Shown: in pieces, positions 1-4,854 of the stretch
Layout: the number at the start of each line of letters is the position of its first letter
Numbering within the stretch: position 1 is the first letter of the stretch
Assembly: GCA_937998045.1 (NCBI GenBank)
Contig: CALKVG010000074.1
Span: 1-6,791 of the forward strand
DNA length: 6,791 nt
From: an uncultured Myxococcales bacterium
GTDB lineage: Bacteria > Myxococcota_A > Polyangia > Polyangiales > Polyangiaceae
Reading direction: 5' to 3'
Program-made: the position numbers and the translations under genes
Notes under the pieces: generated by a model
Seen by the model: the letters and a program-made list of their open reading frames with translations, nothing else
Told to the model about the DNA's origin: nothing
The model's database searches: none

Positions 1-291
1 CTTGCGTCGGCCTCGCAGGCCGCTCTCGCGCATCAACCGCTCGATGCGCTTCTTGCCGACTTGAATGCCGCGAGCCTTGAGGTCTCGATGCACGCGAGGG
101 CTGCCGTAGATGCCGCGGCTGCGTTTGTGCGCAACCGCAATCTCCGCGGCGAGCTGCGCGTCCTGGGTGCTCCTGCTCGGCTCCGGACGCTTCTTCCACG
201 CGTAGTAGCCGCTGCGAGACACGGCCAGCACCCGGCACATCGTGTTGACGGGGAAGGCAACCTCCTTCGAGGCAACGAAGGCGAACTTCAT
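1..291 (-). CDS. IS3-family transposase OrfB, N-terminal 97 residues (partial)
   Basis: The reading frame opens with MKFAFVASKEVAFPVN and runs without a stop for exactly 97 codons to the window edge. OrfB supplies the catalytic DDE domain in IS3 elements, but here only the N-terminal region is seen. It includes a segment AWKKRPEPS (residues about 31-39) and a typical HTH_21-like stretch, HKRSRGIYGSPRVHRDL (about 55-71), followed by KKRIERLMRESGLRGR. These are characteristic of IS3 OrfB proteins. The ATG overlaps the orfA stop codon as ATGA (288-291), putting orfB in the -1 frame relative to orfA. IS3 elements usually make an OrfAB fusion by -1 frameshifting. I see no A-rich slippery heptamer just before the overlap, so reinitiation at the ATGA is also possible. 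Whether the gene is intact cannot be judged. Confidence 0.85.
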   Translation of the reverse strand, partial: MKFAFVASKEVAFPVNTMCRVLAVSRSGYYAWKKRPEPSRSTQDAQLAAEIAVAHKRSRGIYGSPRVHRDLKARGIQVGKKRIERLMRESGLRGRRK

Positions 292-584
292 TCGCTCTCC
301 TTCGCGAAGAAGGTGGCCGCCGCTTTTAGGATGTCGCGCTCCATTTGCAACCGCTTGTTGTCACGCCGCAGCCGCGTCAGCTCCTCGCGCTCGGCGCTGG
401 TGAGCGTCTCCGGAGAGCCCTTGCCGGCATCCGCGTCGGCTCTCTTGACCCACGCGCGGAGGGCCGTCTCGGTGAGATCCAGATCGACCGCGACCTGCGC
501 AATCGTGCGGCCGCCGACGCGTGTCAGACGCACCGCCTCCGCCTTGAACTCCGGGGTGAACTGCCTTCGTTTCCTGCGTGCCAT
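288..584 (-). CDS. IS3-family transposase OrfA (helix-turn-helix protein)
   Basis: A 98-residue protein with the classic IS3/IS911 OrfA layout. It has a basic N-terminus (MARRKRRQFTPEFKAEAV), a helix-turn-helix at about residues 5-48 (TIAQVAVDLDLTETALRAWV), a short linker, and a C-terminal coiled coil (about 65-90) with leucines 72, 79 and 86 in heptad spacing, followed by the family-typical ERDILKAA. OrfA binds the element's ends and dimerises, alone or as part of an OrfAB fusion. The start at 584 is chosen because an AGGAG (591-595) lies 6 nt upstream. The frame is open to 626, but that extension runs into the terminal inverted repeat and is unlikely to be translated. The stop overlaps the orfB start as ATGA. 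Length and motifs look intact. Confidence 0.88.
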   Translation of the reverse strand: MARRKRRQFTPEFKAEAVRLTRVGGRTIAQVAVDLDLTETALRAWVKRADADAGKGSPETLTSAEREELTRLRRDNKRLQMERDILKAAATFFAKESE

Positions 585-590
585 GAACAG

Positions 591-595
591 CTCCT
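591..595 (-). promoter_or_regulatory. Ribosome binding site for IS3 orfA
   Basis: AGGAG on the minus strand, 6 nt before the ATG at 584. It decides between this start and the in-frame start at 626. Confidence 0.6.
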
Positions 596-615
596 GGCGC
601 ATCTTCGCGCTCTTG

Positions 616-644
616 GGGGTGTCCACGGAAGCGGGGGAGGATCA
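616..644 (-). repeat. Probable right terminal inverted repeat of the IS3 element
   Basis: Read inward on the minus strand, the segment starts TGATCCTCCCCCGCTTCCG and continues GTGGACACCCCC. A TG start, C-run and GGACAC are commonly seen in IS3-family ends. The matching left repeat is outside the window, so this rests on resemblance and on position just upstream of orfA. Confidence 0.45.
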
Positions 645-711
645 AATCCATCGACGCGGCCGCTAACGACGCAGCGATTACGCTACAACAAGCGCCTATG
701 GCTATCGCACC

Positions 712-743
712 TGCTTGCCCCTGTATCCAGGTTGGAGCAAGCA
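712..743. other. Imperfect nested hairpin in the intergenic region
   Basis: TGCTTGC (712-718) pairs with GCAAGCA (737-743), and inside it CCTG (720-723) pairs with CAGG (728-731) around a TATC loop. It lies in the 207-nt gap between the IS3 end and the start of the surface-protein gene. No T-run follows, so it is not a clear intrinsic terminator. The rest of 645-851 shows no convincing promoter. TTGAAC occurs twice 20 bp apart (814-819 and 834-839), but neither copy has a good -10 partner. Confidence 0.3.
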
Positions 744-842
744 CTCGAGAGGGGTAGCAGAGGCCGCTAAACCAACCGCATCTCGGACCAGCGGTGGCCC
801 TGCGTCGTGCGCCTTGAACGAAGTGTGGTCGTGTTGAACCAT

Positions 843-848
843 AGGAGG
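843..848 (+). promoter_or_regulatory. Ribosome binding site for the interrupted surface-protein gene
   Basis: AGGAGG lies 3 nt before the in-frame GTG at 852 (6 nt before the following CTG). It supports 852 as the start over the ATG at 807, which lies upstream of this site, and over the ATG at 876, which would remove the only arginine from the signal-peptide N-region. The spacing to GTG is short. Confidence 0.55.
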
Positions 849-851
849 ACA

Positions 852-1254
852 GTGCTGATCTTCCCCCGTTTGCCCATGGCTCTTCTCCTCTTTCTCGCGG
901 TCCAGGCGCTGGCGACGAGCGCTCTTGCCGCGATCACGCTGACCGTAGACTCGCCTACGCCGAATCATGTGGAAGGCCCGTCCCTGAGCGTGAGCGTTTC
1001 CGTCAGCTCTACGTATGCAATCCAGAGCATGTCTGCTCAGACCGGCAGTGTGTCCGCCAGTCTTAGCGTTCCCCCCGGGCAGGGGCAGCCTTGGATCGGC
1101 ACGCTGGCGATCGGCAGCCTCCCGTACGGCTCGCAGATCCTCACGATCACGGCGACCGACGCGCTCAACAATACGGGCGCGGCCACCGTTGCCTACTTCC
1201 ACCACAATCCGCCGTCCATCCAGGTGGCTTCACCCATCTGGTCGGTGGCTCGCC
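852..1254 (+). pseudogene. Secreted Ig-like/MYXO-CTERM-type surface protein, 5' fragment (interrupted by transposon)
   Basis: This is the first 134 residues of a protein whose remainder is at 4855-6473. A GTG start gives a signal peptide: MLIFPRLP, then a hydrophobic core MALLLFLAVQALATSALA with probable cleavage after about residue 26 or 27, suggesting export. Residues about 28-117 form a beta-rich Ig-like/cadherin-like repeat (LTVDSP at the start, ILTITATDALNNTGAATVAYF at the end). Residues 122-134 (SIQVASPIWSVAR) begin a second, similar repeat. The transposon cuts inside codon 135. Joining C1254 to C4855 gives CCG and continues as PSANLIATCADDTGC in the same frame. In the present DNA the frame runs on through the transposon's left end to a stop at 1533-1535, adding about 93 meaningless residues. 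The function of the intact protein is unknown. Its architecture points to a cell-surface or secreted structural or binding protein. Confidence 0.85.
1249..1254. repeat. Target-site duplication, left copy (CTCGCC)
   Basis: An exact 6-bp direct repeat of 4849-4854, immediately outside the TG of the left inverted repeat. Deleting one copy plus the element restores the host reading frame, which confirms that the repeat arose by insertion. Confidence 0.9.
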
Positions 1255-1275
1255 TGTTAACGCGCGCGCTCGCTG
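1255..1275 (+). repeat. Left terminal inverted repeat of the transposon
   Basis: It begins TGTTAACGCGCGCGCTCGCT. Compared with the reverse complement of the right end (TGTTAACGGGAGCACTGGTT), 16 of the first 21 bases match and the first 8 are identical. The tip contains the palindrome GTTAAC. Confidence 0.88.
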
Positions 1276-1307
1276 GAGCCTGCTTCACCGGGCTGGATGA
1301 TGGCGTC

Positions 1308-1322
1308 GGGGGGGGCGGGGGG
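1308..1322 (+). other. G-tract in transposon left end
   Basis: G8, then C, then G6, 54-68 bp inside the left tip. It is non-coding for the element and may form a G-quadruplex on the plus strand. It is also a spot where homopolymer sequencing errors are likely. No role is assigned. Confidence 0.5.
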
Positions 1323-1350
1323 ACGCTGAGCGCGGTCGCGTCAAAGGCAA

Positions 1351-1380
1351 CCGCCTCGCCGACGATGGCCGGCGAGGCGG
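1351..1380 (-). terminator. Hairpin after the transposon operon, terminator-like
   Basis: A perfect 11-bp GC-rich stem: CCGCCTCGCCG (1351-1361) pairs with CGGCGAGGCGG (1370-1380) around an 8-nt loop. It starts 24 nt beyond the stop of the last transposon gene. On the minus strand it is followed by TTGCCTTTGA, a weak T-rich stretch, so it may act as a terminator, possibly Rho-assisted. The loop contains GATGGC, also found near both ends, so the site could instead be bound by a protein. Confidence 0.55.
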
Positions 1381-1404
1381 GTCGTGTTCGAGGCGAGGGC
1401 TTGA

Positions 1405-1716
1405 TCAGAACGGGTCGAGATCGTGATCGTCGAGGTCGTCGATGTCGAACCGTACGGAGTCAGAGTAGTCGCGCAGAAGCGCGGCGAGTTCTGCGGTGGC
1501 GTCGAGGATTTGGATGGCGAGGTGCTCGGTGGTGATCAGGATGGGGGGTGGGCGATCCAAGCGTTTGGTCGCGGCCAGGATGGGGTGTGCGGAATCGAGG
1601 GCGCGCTGGACGGCGAGGAGCGCGGCGTCGGCGAGAGCGACGACGAGCAGCTGGGGAGCGGCCTCGACGTCGTCGGGGGCGGGGCAAGGAATGCTCTGGG
1701 GAGCGGGAATGCTCAT
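1405..1716 (-). CDS. Small acidic-tailed protein of unknown function, fourth gene of the transposon
   Basis: A 103-residue protein that I do not recognise. It begins MSIPAPQSIPCPAPDD and has a mostly helical-looking middle (about residues 20-85: LLVVALADAALLAVQRAL, then EHLAIQILDATAELAALLR). It ends in a strongly acidic tail (FDIDDLDDHDLDPF, residues about 90-103). No signal peptide, cysteine pair or enzyme motif is seen. The start is well supported: AGGAG (1722-1726) lies 5 nt upstream, and the ATG overlaps the ATPase stop as ATGA (1713-1716), which implies translational coupling and roughly matched expression. As the last gene of the transposition operon it is probably an accessory factor or regulator, for example an acidic partner of the ATPase or transposase, but this is inferred from position only. 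A spurious frame is unlikely given the ribosome site, overlap and exact fit before the hairpin. Confidence 0.72.
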   Translation of the reverse strand: MSIPAPQSIPCPAPDDVEAAPQLLVVALADAALLAVQRALDSAHPILAATKRLDRPPPILITTEHLAIQILDATAELAALLRDYSDSVRFDIDDLDDHDLDPF

Positions 1717-2528
1717 GAGCGCTCCTCGGCTTCGGCCTGCAGAATGCGGGTGAGGACGTCGCGCTCGACGAGTTTTTTCTTTTTGCGTGCGGCGGCGCGC
1801 AGCGCGGCGGTGGCGATGCGGTCGGTGTCGCGCAGGGAACTTGCTGCGGCCTCGTGCAGGATCGAGAGGGCGTCGGCGGAGAAGATGTCCTTGGTGGCGC
1901 CGACGCGTGCGAGCCGAGTGCGCAGGTAATCGTTGGTGTCGTCGGGGGAGAGCGAACCGATGCAAAAGCGATGATGGAGCCTGGAGTAGAGCGATCGGTT
2001 TCTACGGAGTCGGAGGCGATCTTCGAGGTCGGGCAGGCCGATGAGCACGAGCGAGAGCAATGGTTTGGAGTCCCATTGGTAGTTGAGCAGGATGTGCAGG
2101 TGATCGAGGGTATCCTGATGAAGAAGGTGTGCCTCATCGACGAGAAAGACGGGGCAGACGCGCTCTTTGGCAAGGTCCTCGACGTGCGCGTTGACGGCGA
2201 GGAACAGATCGCCGGCGGTGTTGGCCTTGGCCAAGCCCAGAGCGAGGCAGAGATGGCGGTAGAAGTCGCGCCGCCCGACGGTGCTGTTTTGGCAGTAGAC
2301 GAGGCGGAAGTTGGCCGGGGCCAGGGCGTGCCGGAGGGCGCGCAGTACGCATGTCTTTCCGACGCCAGGCTCGCCGGTGAGCAGGGCGCTGGCGCGCGCG
2401 TGCATGGCGTCGGTGAGGTCTTCGACCAGAGAGAGCTTGGAGGGTGGTAGCCAGAGCTCGGCGTCGCCGATGTCCTTGGAGAACGGGTCGGCGCAAAGGC
2501 CGAAGTGCGAGAGGTAGTCGAGGCTCAC
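1713..2528 (-). CDS. ExeA/TniB-like AAA+ ATPase, transposition regulator
   Basis: A 271-residue AAA+ protein. The N-terminus LDYLSHFGLCADPFS matches the start of ExeA-family ATPases (a YLxxFGLxxxPF pattern). It has a Walker A GEPGVGKT at residues 52-59, a Walker B VFLVDEAH at 127-134 and a sensor-1-like strand LVLIGLPDL at 160-168. An arginine-rich region, RNRSLYSRLHHRF (176-188), is followed by a C-terminal lid ending in a lysine cluster. In TniA/TniB, TnsB/TnsC and MuA/MuB systems such an ATPase binds DNA, helps choose target sites and activates the transposase. Here it directly follows the transposase gene. The chosen GTG start overlaps the transposase stop as GTGA (2525-2528) with an AAGGA (2538-2542) 9 nt upstream. 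The frame stays open to 2630, but only inside the transposase gene. All nucleotide-binding motifs look intact. The subfamily assignment is by motif pattern, not by search. Confidence 0.9.
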   Translation of the reverse strand: MSLDYLSHFGLCADPFSKDIGDAELWLPPSKLSLVEDLTDAMHARASALLTGEPGVGKTCVLRALRHALAPANFRLVYCQNSTVGRRDFYRHLCLALGLAKANTAGDLFLAVNAHVEDLAKERVCPVFLVDEAHLLHQDTLDHLHILLNYQWDSKPLLSLVLIGLPDLEDRLRLRRNRSLYSRLHHRFCIGSLSPDDTNDYLRTRLARVGATKDIFSADALSILHEAAASSLRDTDRIATAALRAAARKKKKLVERDVLTRILQAEAEERS

Positions 2529-3877
2529 GGCAGGTCGTCCTTGCCCGAGGGAGTGCGGCCGAGGGATTTGTCGAGCAGGGCCTTGGGCGGGTCGAACGAA
2601 GTGCGCGCCTCGTGGGGGGAGTCCAGGCACACGCGCGGCCTGTGGCGATGGGCGTTCTTGCAGGGGTCGACCGGATGCAGCACGTGGCGTTTGCCTTCGT
2701 GCTCGATCCAGGGCGGCTCGGCGGGGTCGATCATGCAGCGCGAGACGGTCACCAGCCTGCGAGCGAGAAAGCCCACGGGGGTCTCCCAGTCCTGTCCGTC
2801 CATCGGGAGGGTGGAGTCGGCGCGCACGCGGCGGCGGACGTGAACGGTCAGCGCATCGCGCAATTTGCTTTCGTCGAAGCTGTCAGTCCGTGCAGGCGCG
2901 GCGGCGAAGACGGCTTCGGGCGTTTTTCCCATGAGTCCACCGTGCGGGGCGCGATGGTAGTGCTCGTCGACAAAGGCGTAGAGACGGACGTTGAGGTCGT
3001 GCAGCGAGGAGAGCGCGCCGCAGAAGTCCAGGCAGCGCTCGCGCAGCGTGCGCCAGAAGCGCTCCATCTTCCCGCGTGCGGGCGCATCGTAGGGCTTGGC
3101 ATGTACCAGGGTGGTGCCCATGCGCGCGCACGCCAGCGCGAGGGTGCGTCCACGGTAGGTGGCCCCGTTATCCAAGTACAGGGCGTCGGGCGGGGAGTGT
3201 TTGCGAATGGCGCGCACCAGAAGTGCGAGCATGTCGATCTCGCGCTCCTGGTGCATCGCCTCGATGGCAATGATGTATCGCGAGGCGTCGTCGAGCAGGG
3301 CGTGGACGCGCACGGGCTTTTTCTCGCCGGCAGCAGTGACCAGGTGCGCGCCGTGGCACACGTCGCCATGCCAGAGAGCGCCTGGGCGCTCGGCCTGCCA
3401 GCGTAGGCGCTGCTTGGCGTCGGGGCCGTGTCGCAGCGTGCACCGGTCCAGGCCGCGCGCGGCGAACAGGCGTCGCACGGCCGAGGGCGAGACGGCGCCG
3501 TTGTCGATGCGCCCCTCGACCACGAGCGTGTCGATGATGAGCTCCGCCGAGGCGCTGGGGTTTTCGCGTCGAACTTCGCAGACAAGCTCCTGCTGCTCGG
3601 GCGTGAGGGCCCGGGCGGCCCCCCGGTCCGAGCGTGGCTCGGGTCGCAAGGCCGCGAGCCCGCCCCTCCTGTACAGCCGATACCAGCGCTCGAGCGTGGG
3701 CACGGCGAAGGTGCGCGTGGCGCCGGCGCCCGGTGGCCGGAATCGTTGTTTGCTCAGGAGCTCGAGGCGGGCGGCGAGCTCGCCGCGAGGCAGATCCAGA
3801 CGCGTGAGTGCGCCGACGACCTCGCTGCGGAACAGCGCGACCTCCTCGGCGTGATCCTTGGGGGTGAGCGTTTCCAT
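2525..3877 (-). CDS. DDE transposase of the Mu/TniA/TnsB (rve integrase) type
   Basis: A 450-residue transposase. An N-terminal helix-turn-helix region (about residues 55-145, including TLERWYRLYRRGGLAAL and SAVRRLFAARGL) should bind the element's ends. The RNase-H-fold catalytic core follows, with D172 in WHGDVCHG, D236 in LYLDNGATY and E272 in RGKMERFWRTLRE. The last two are separated by 35 residues, the hallmark D(35)E spacing. The C-terminal part (about 335-415, with LTVHVRRRVRADSTLP and YRR-like basic patches) resembles the beta-barrel domain of Mu-type transposases, and a short tail follows that could contact the ATPase. The ATG at 3877 has AAAGG about 10 nt upstream. An ATG at 3901 would add 8 residues. 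All catalytic residues are present, so the enzyme is probably active. It overlaps the ATPase gene by 4 bp. Confidence 0.93.
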   Translation of the reverse strand: METLTPKDHAEEVALFRSEVVGALTRLDLPRGELAARLELLSKQRFRPPGAGATRTFAVPTLERWYRLYRRGGLAALRPEPRSDRGAARALTPEQQELVCEVRRENPSASAELIIDTLVVEGRIDNGAVSPSAVRRLFAARGLDRCTLRHGPDAKQRLRWQAERPGALWHGDVCHGAHLVTAAGEKKPVRVHALLDDASRYIIAIEAMHQEREIDMLALLVRAIRKHSPPDALYLDNGATYRGRTLALACARMGTTLVHAKPYDAPARGKMERFWRTLRERCLDFCGALSSLHDLNVRLYAFVDEHYHRAPHGGLMGKTPEAVFAAAPARTDSFDESKLRDALTVHVRRRVRADSTLPMDGQDWETPVGFLARRLVTVSRCMIDPAEPPWIEHEGKRHVLHPVDPCKNAHRHRPRVCLDSPHEARTSFDPPKALLDKSLGRTPSGKDDLP

Positions 3878-3998
3878 CGAGTGGCAACCTTTCTGCGCCA
3901 TCCCCGTTTTTGGGCGGCGCAGGGCGGTTGCTACGCGGACGGCGTGTTTCTGCCGCGGGATCCCCGGTGGCGGGACTCACCGCGACCGGCGATCGGGA
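3878..3998 (-). other. Gap between zinc-ribbon gene and transposase gene
   Basis: This is the only real intergenic gap inside the transposon operon (121 nt, or 97 nt if the transposase starts at 3901). The other two junctions overlap by 4 bp. I see no clear terminator or promoter in it. It may allow the zinc-ribbon gene and the three-gene transposase set to be expressed at different levels. Confidence 0.4.
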
Positions 3999-4547
3999 TC
4001 AGCGAGAGTGAAGAGCCCCACCGGCGAAGGCAGCCTGCTCGGGGGGCAGACCGCCGGGAGCCAGCGCCACCAGGGCGGCAGCCGCTCGCTCGGCATGCTG
4101 CCGCCGCACGAAGCCCGGAGGCGGGGCGCGTGAGGTCGCGAACAGCCGACCGGCACCCGCGTCAGTCGCCCAGCGCCGCAGCGTCATCCAGCGCGCGGTG
4201 GCGGCCGCGCCGACGATCGCGAACGGGCAGACTCGCGTGCGCGTCGCCGCCTCGGTCGCACCCATCAGCGACCAGAGGGCCAGGGCCAATCCGATCGCCG
4301 ACGCGGTGTACAACCGCCGCGGCAAAAGCTCCCGAGGCACCACGACCATGCACGCGCCGCATCGCTGGCATTCAAAGCGGCGAACGCGAACGGAGCCCAG
4401 CTCGGGGGCCCCCTCGGCGGTGGCGGGGCCGCGCACCTGGCGCTCGCGCGTGCCGTCACCGTGGACGATCAGGTTGCCGCCGTGCGGTCGGCTCGCCGCA
4501 CCGCACGCGTAGCAACGCGCCGGCCGCGCCTCCGAGGTCGACGGCAT
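3999..4547 (-). CDS. Zinc-ribbon protein, DUF6431-like, first gene of the transposon
   Basis: A 182-residue protein from the ATG at 4547. Residues 12-15 (CYAC) and 60-63 (CQRC) form two CxxC knuckles about 45 residues apart, with histidines 22 and 29 between them: a four-cysteine zinc ribbon. The pattern of CxxCG, a glycine/arginine-rich hairpin, RVRRFECQRC, then a VxPRELLPRRLY segment is what I recall for DUF6431 domains. A helical region follows (about 80-150, including RWMTLRRWA, possibly a recognition helix). The protein is probably DNA-binding: a regulator of the operon or an end- or target-recognition factor, replacing the TniQ/TnsD zinc protein of other systems. It shows no sequence resemblance to TniQ that I can see. 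The ribosome site is weak and a TTG at 4613 is an alternative start. The family call is from memory of the motif. Confidence 0.72.
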   Translation of the reverse strand: MPSTSEARPARCYACGAASRPHGGNLIVHGDGTRERQVRGPATAEGAPELGSVRVRRFECQRCGACMVVVPRELLPRRLYTASAIGLALALWSLMGATEAATRTRVCPFAIVGAAATARWMTLRRWATDAGAGRLFATSRAPPPGFVRRQHAERAAAALVALAPGGLPPEQAAFAGGALHSR

Positions 4548-4827
4548 CTTCGCCCGCCAGGCCTTGACGTCGAGCGAGCTTCGGCAAATCCTCTCCCGGC
4601 TCCGGTTTCCCAAAGGTCTCGGAGCACGACGCGAAGGATGGTCCGCTCAAAGATCCCTCCTTCGCGTCACCCTTTTGTCGGGCCGGCACCCTGCCACTAC
4701 TCCGCCTCCGGGCAGCAGACCTACACGATCGAGCCTCGGTGGGCTTCTCCGCTGGAGATGATCCCCGCCGTCGGCGGGGCCGATCCCGGCCATCAACGAG
4801 CGTGCGCGAACGCGACTCCGGATCGAT
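4548..4827 (-). other. Transposon right-end non-coding region
   Basis: About 280 nt between the inverted repeat and the first transposon gene. It should contain the operon promoter and the transposase-binding sites. I cannot name a -35/-10 pair with confidence. A hairpin (4763-4779) and copies of a GTTGAT/GATGGC-type motif are present. The plus-strand frame running through here into the host gene is a chance opening, not a gene. Confidence 0.45.
4763..4779. other. Short GC hairpin in transposon right end
   Basis: CCCCGCC (4763-4769) and GGCGGGG (4773-4779) pair around a 3-nt loop. It lies between the right tip and the first gene. It could block transcription entering from the host side or hide a ribosome site, but no T-run follows on either strand. 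Confidence 0.35.
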
Positions 4828-4848
4828 CAACCAGTGCTCCCGTTAACA
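4828..4848 (-). repeat. Right terminal inverted repeat of the transposon
   Basis: Read inward on the minus strand it starts TGTTAACGGGAGCACTGGTT, matching the left end at 16 of 21 positions. It ends with CA at 4848, directly followed by the second copy of CTCGCC. Confidence 0.88.
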
Positions 4849-4854
4849 CTCGCC
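4849..4854. repeat. Target-site duplication, right copy (CTCGCC)
   Basis: Identical to 1249-1254. The element plus this copy is 3600 bp, a multiple of three, so the two host-gene halves stay in the same frame number. Confidence 0.9.

Larger units (their letters stand above)
1..644 (-). mobile_element. IS3-family insertion sequence, right-hand part (continues past left edge)
   Basis: Two overlapping minus-strand frames have the IS3 arrangement: a small helix-turn-helix orfA followed by orfB in the -1 frame. The catalytic DDE part of orfB and the other end of the element lie outside the window. The outer end is placed at about 644 because, reading inward on the minus strand, the sequence starts TGATCCTCCCCCG, which has the TG start and C-run typical of IS3-family inverted repeats. 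The partner repeat and target duplication cannot be checked here, so the boundary could be a few bases off (650 is an alternative). The element sits about 210 bp upstream of the interrupted surface-protein gene and is transcribed away from it. Confidence 0.75.
1255..4848 (-). mobile_element. Complete 3594-bp Mu/TniA-type transposon with zinc-ribbon, DDE, AAA+ and small-protein genes
   Basis: Both boundaries follow from the sequence. The ends are TG...CA, the first 8 bp of the inverted repeats (TGTTAACG) are identical, and 16 of 21 match overall. A perfect 6-bp duplication (CTCGCC) flanks the element, and excision in silico rejoins the interrupted host gene in frame. All four genes lie on the minus strand, from right end to left end: zinc-ribbon protein, DDE transposase, ExeA/TniB-like ATPase, 103-residue protein. 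No resistance or other cargo gene is present. The transposase plus AAA+ regulator pairing is that of Mu, Tn7, Tn5053 and IS21, but these make 4-8 bp (mostly 5 bp) duplications and carry other partners. The exact family name is not assigned. With all genes open and both ends present, the element looks recent and possibly still active. Confidence 0.93.

Noticed and set aside
807..851. Upstream ATG start for the surface protein
   Set aside because: AGGAGG at 843-848 lies downstream of it, and the GTG at 852 gives a normal signal peptide.
702..1205. Minus-strand frame opposite the start of the surface protein
   Set aside because: Low-complexity translation with no domain, antisense to a gene with a signal peptide and Ig-like repeat.
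2444..3406. Long plus-strand frame opposite the transposase
   Set aside because: It is antisense to a gene with clear DDE motifs, has no recognisable domain, and is an expected by-product of high GC.
3428..4567. Long plus-strand frame over the transposase start and zinc-ribbon gene
   Set aside because: It has an Arg/Pro/Ala-rich shadow composition, and the minus-strand genes there have recognisable motifs.
1256..4847. GTTAAC at both insertion edges as the target duplication
   Set aside because: The word is palindromic and belongs to the inverted repeat TGTTAACG. CTCGCC just outside is the true duplication, because only it restores the host reading frame.
4461..4854. N-terminal extension of the 3' host fragment into the transposon
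   Set aside because: It lies inside the element and opposite the zinc-ribbon gene. Host sequence starts only after the target duplication.
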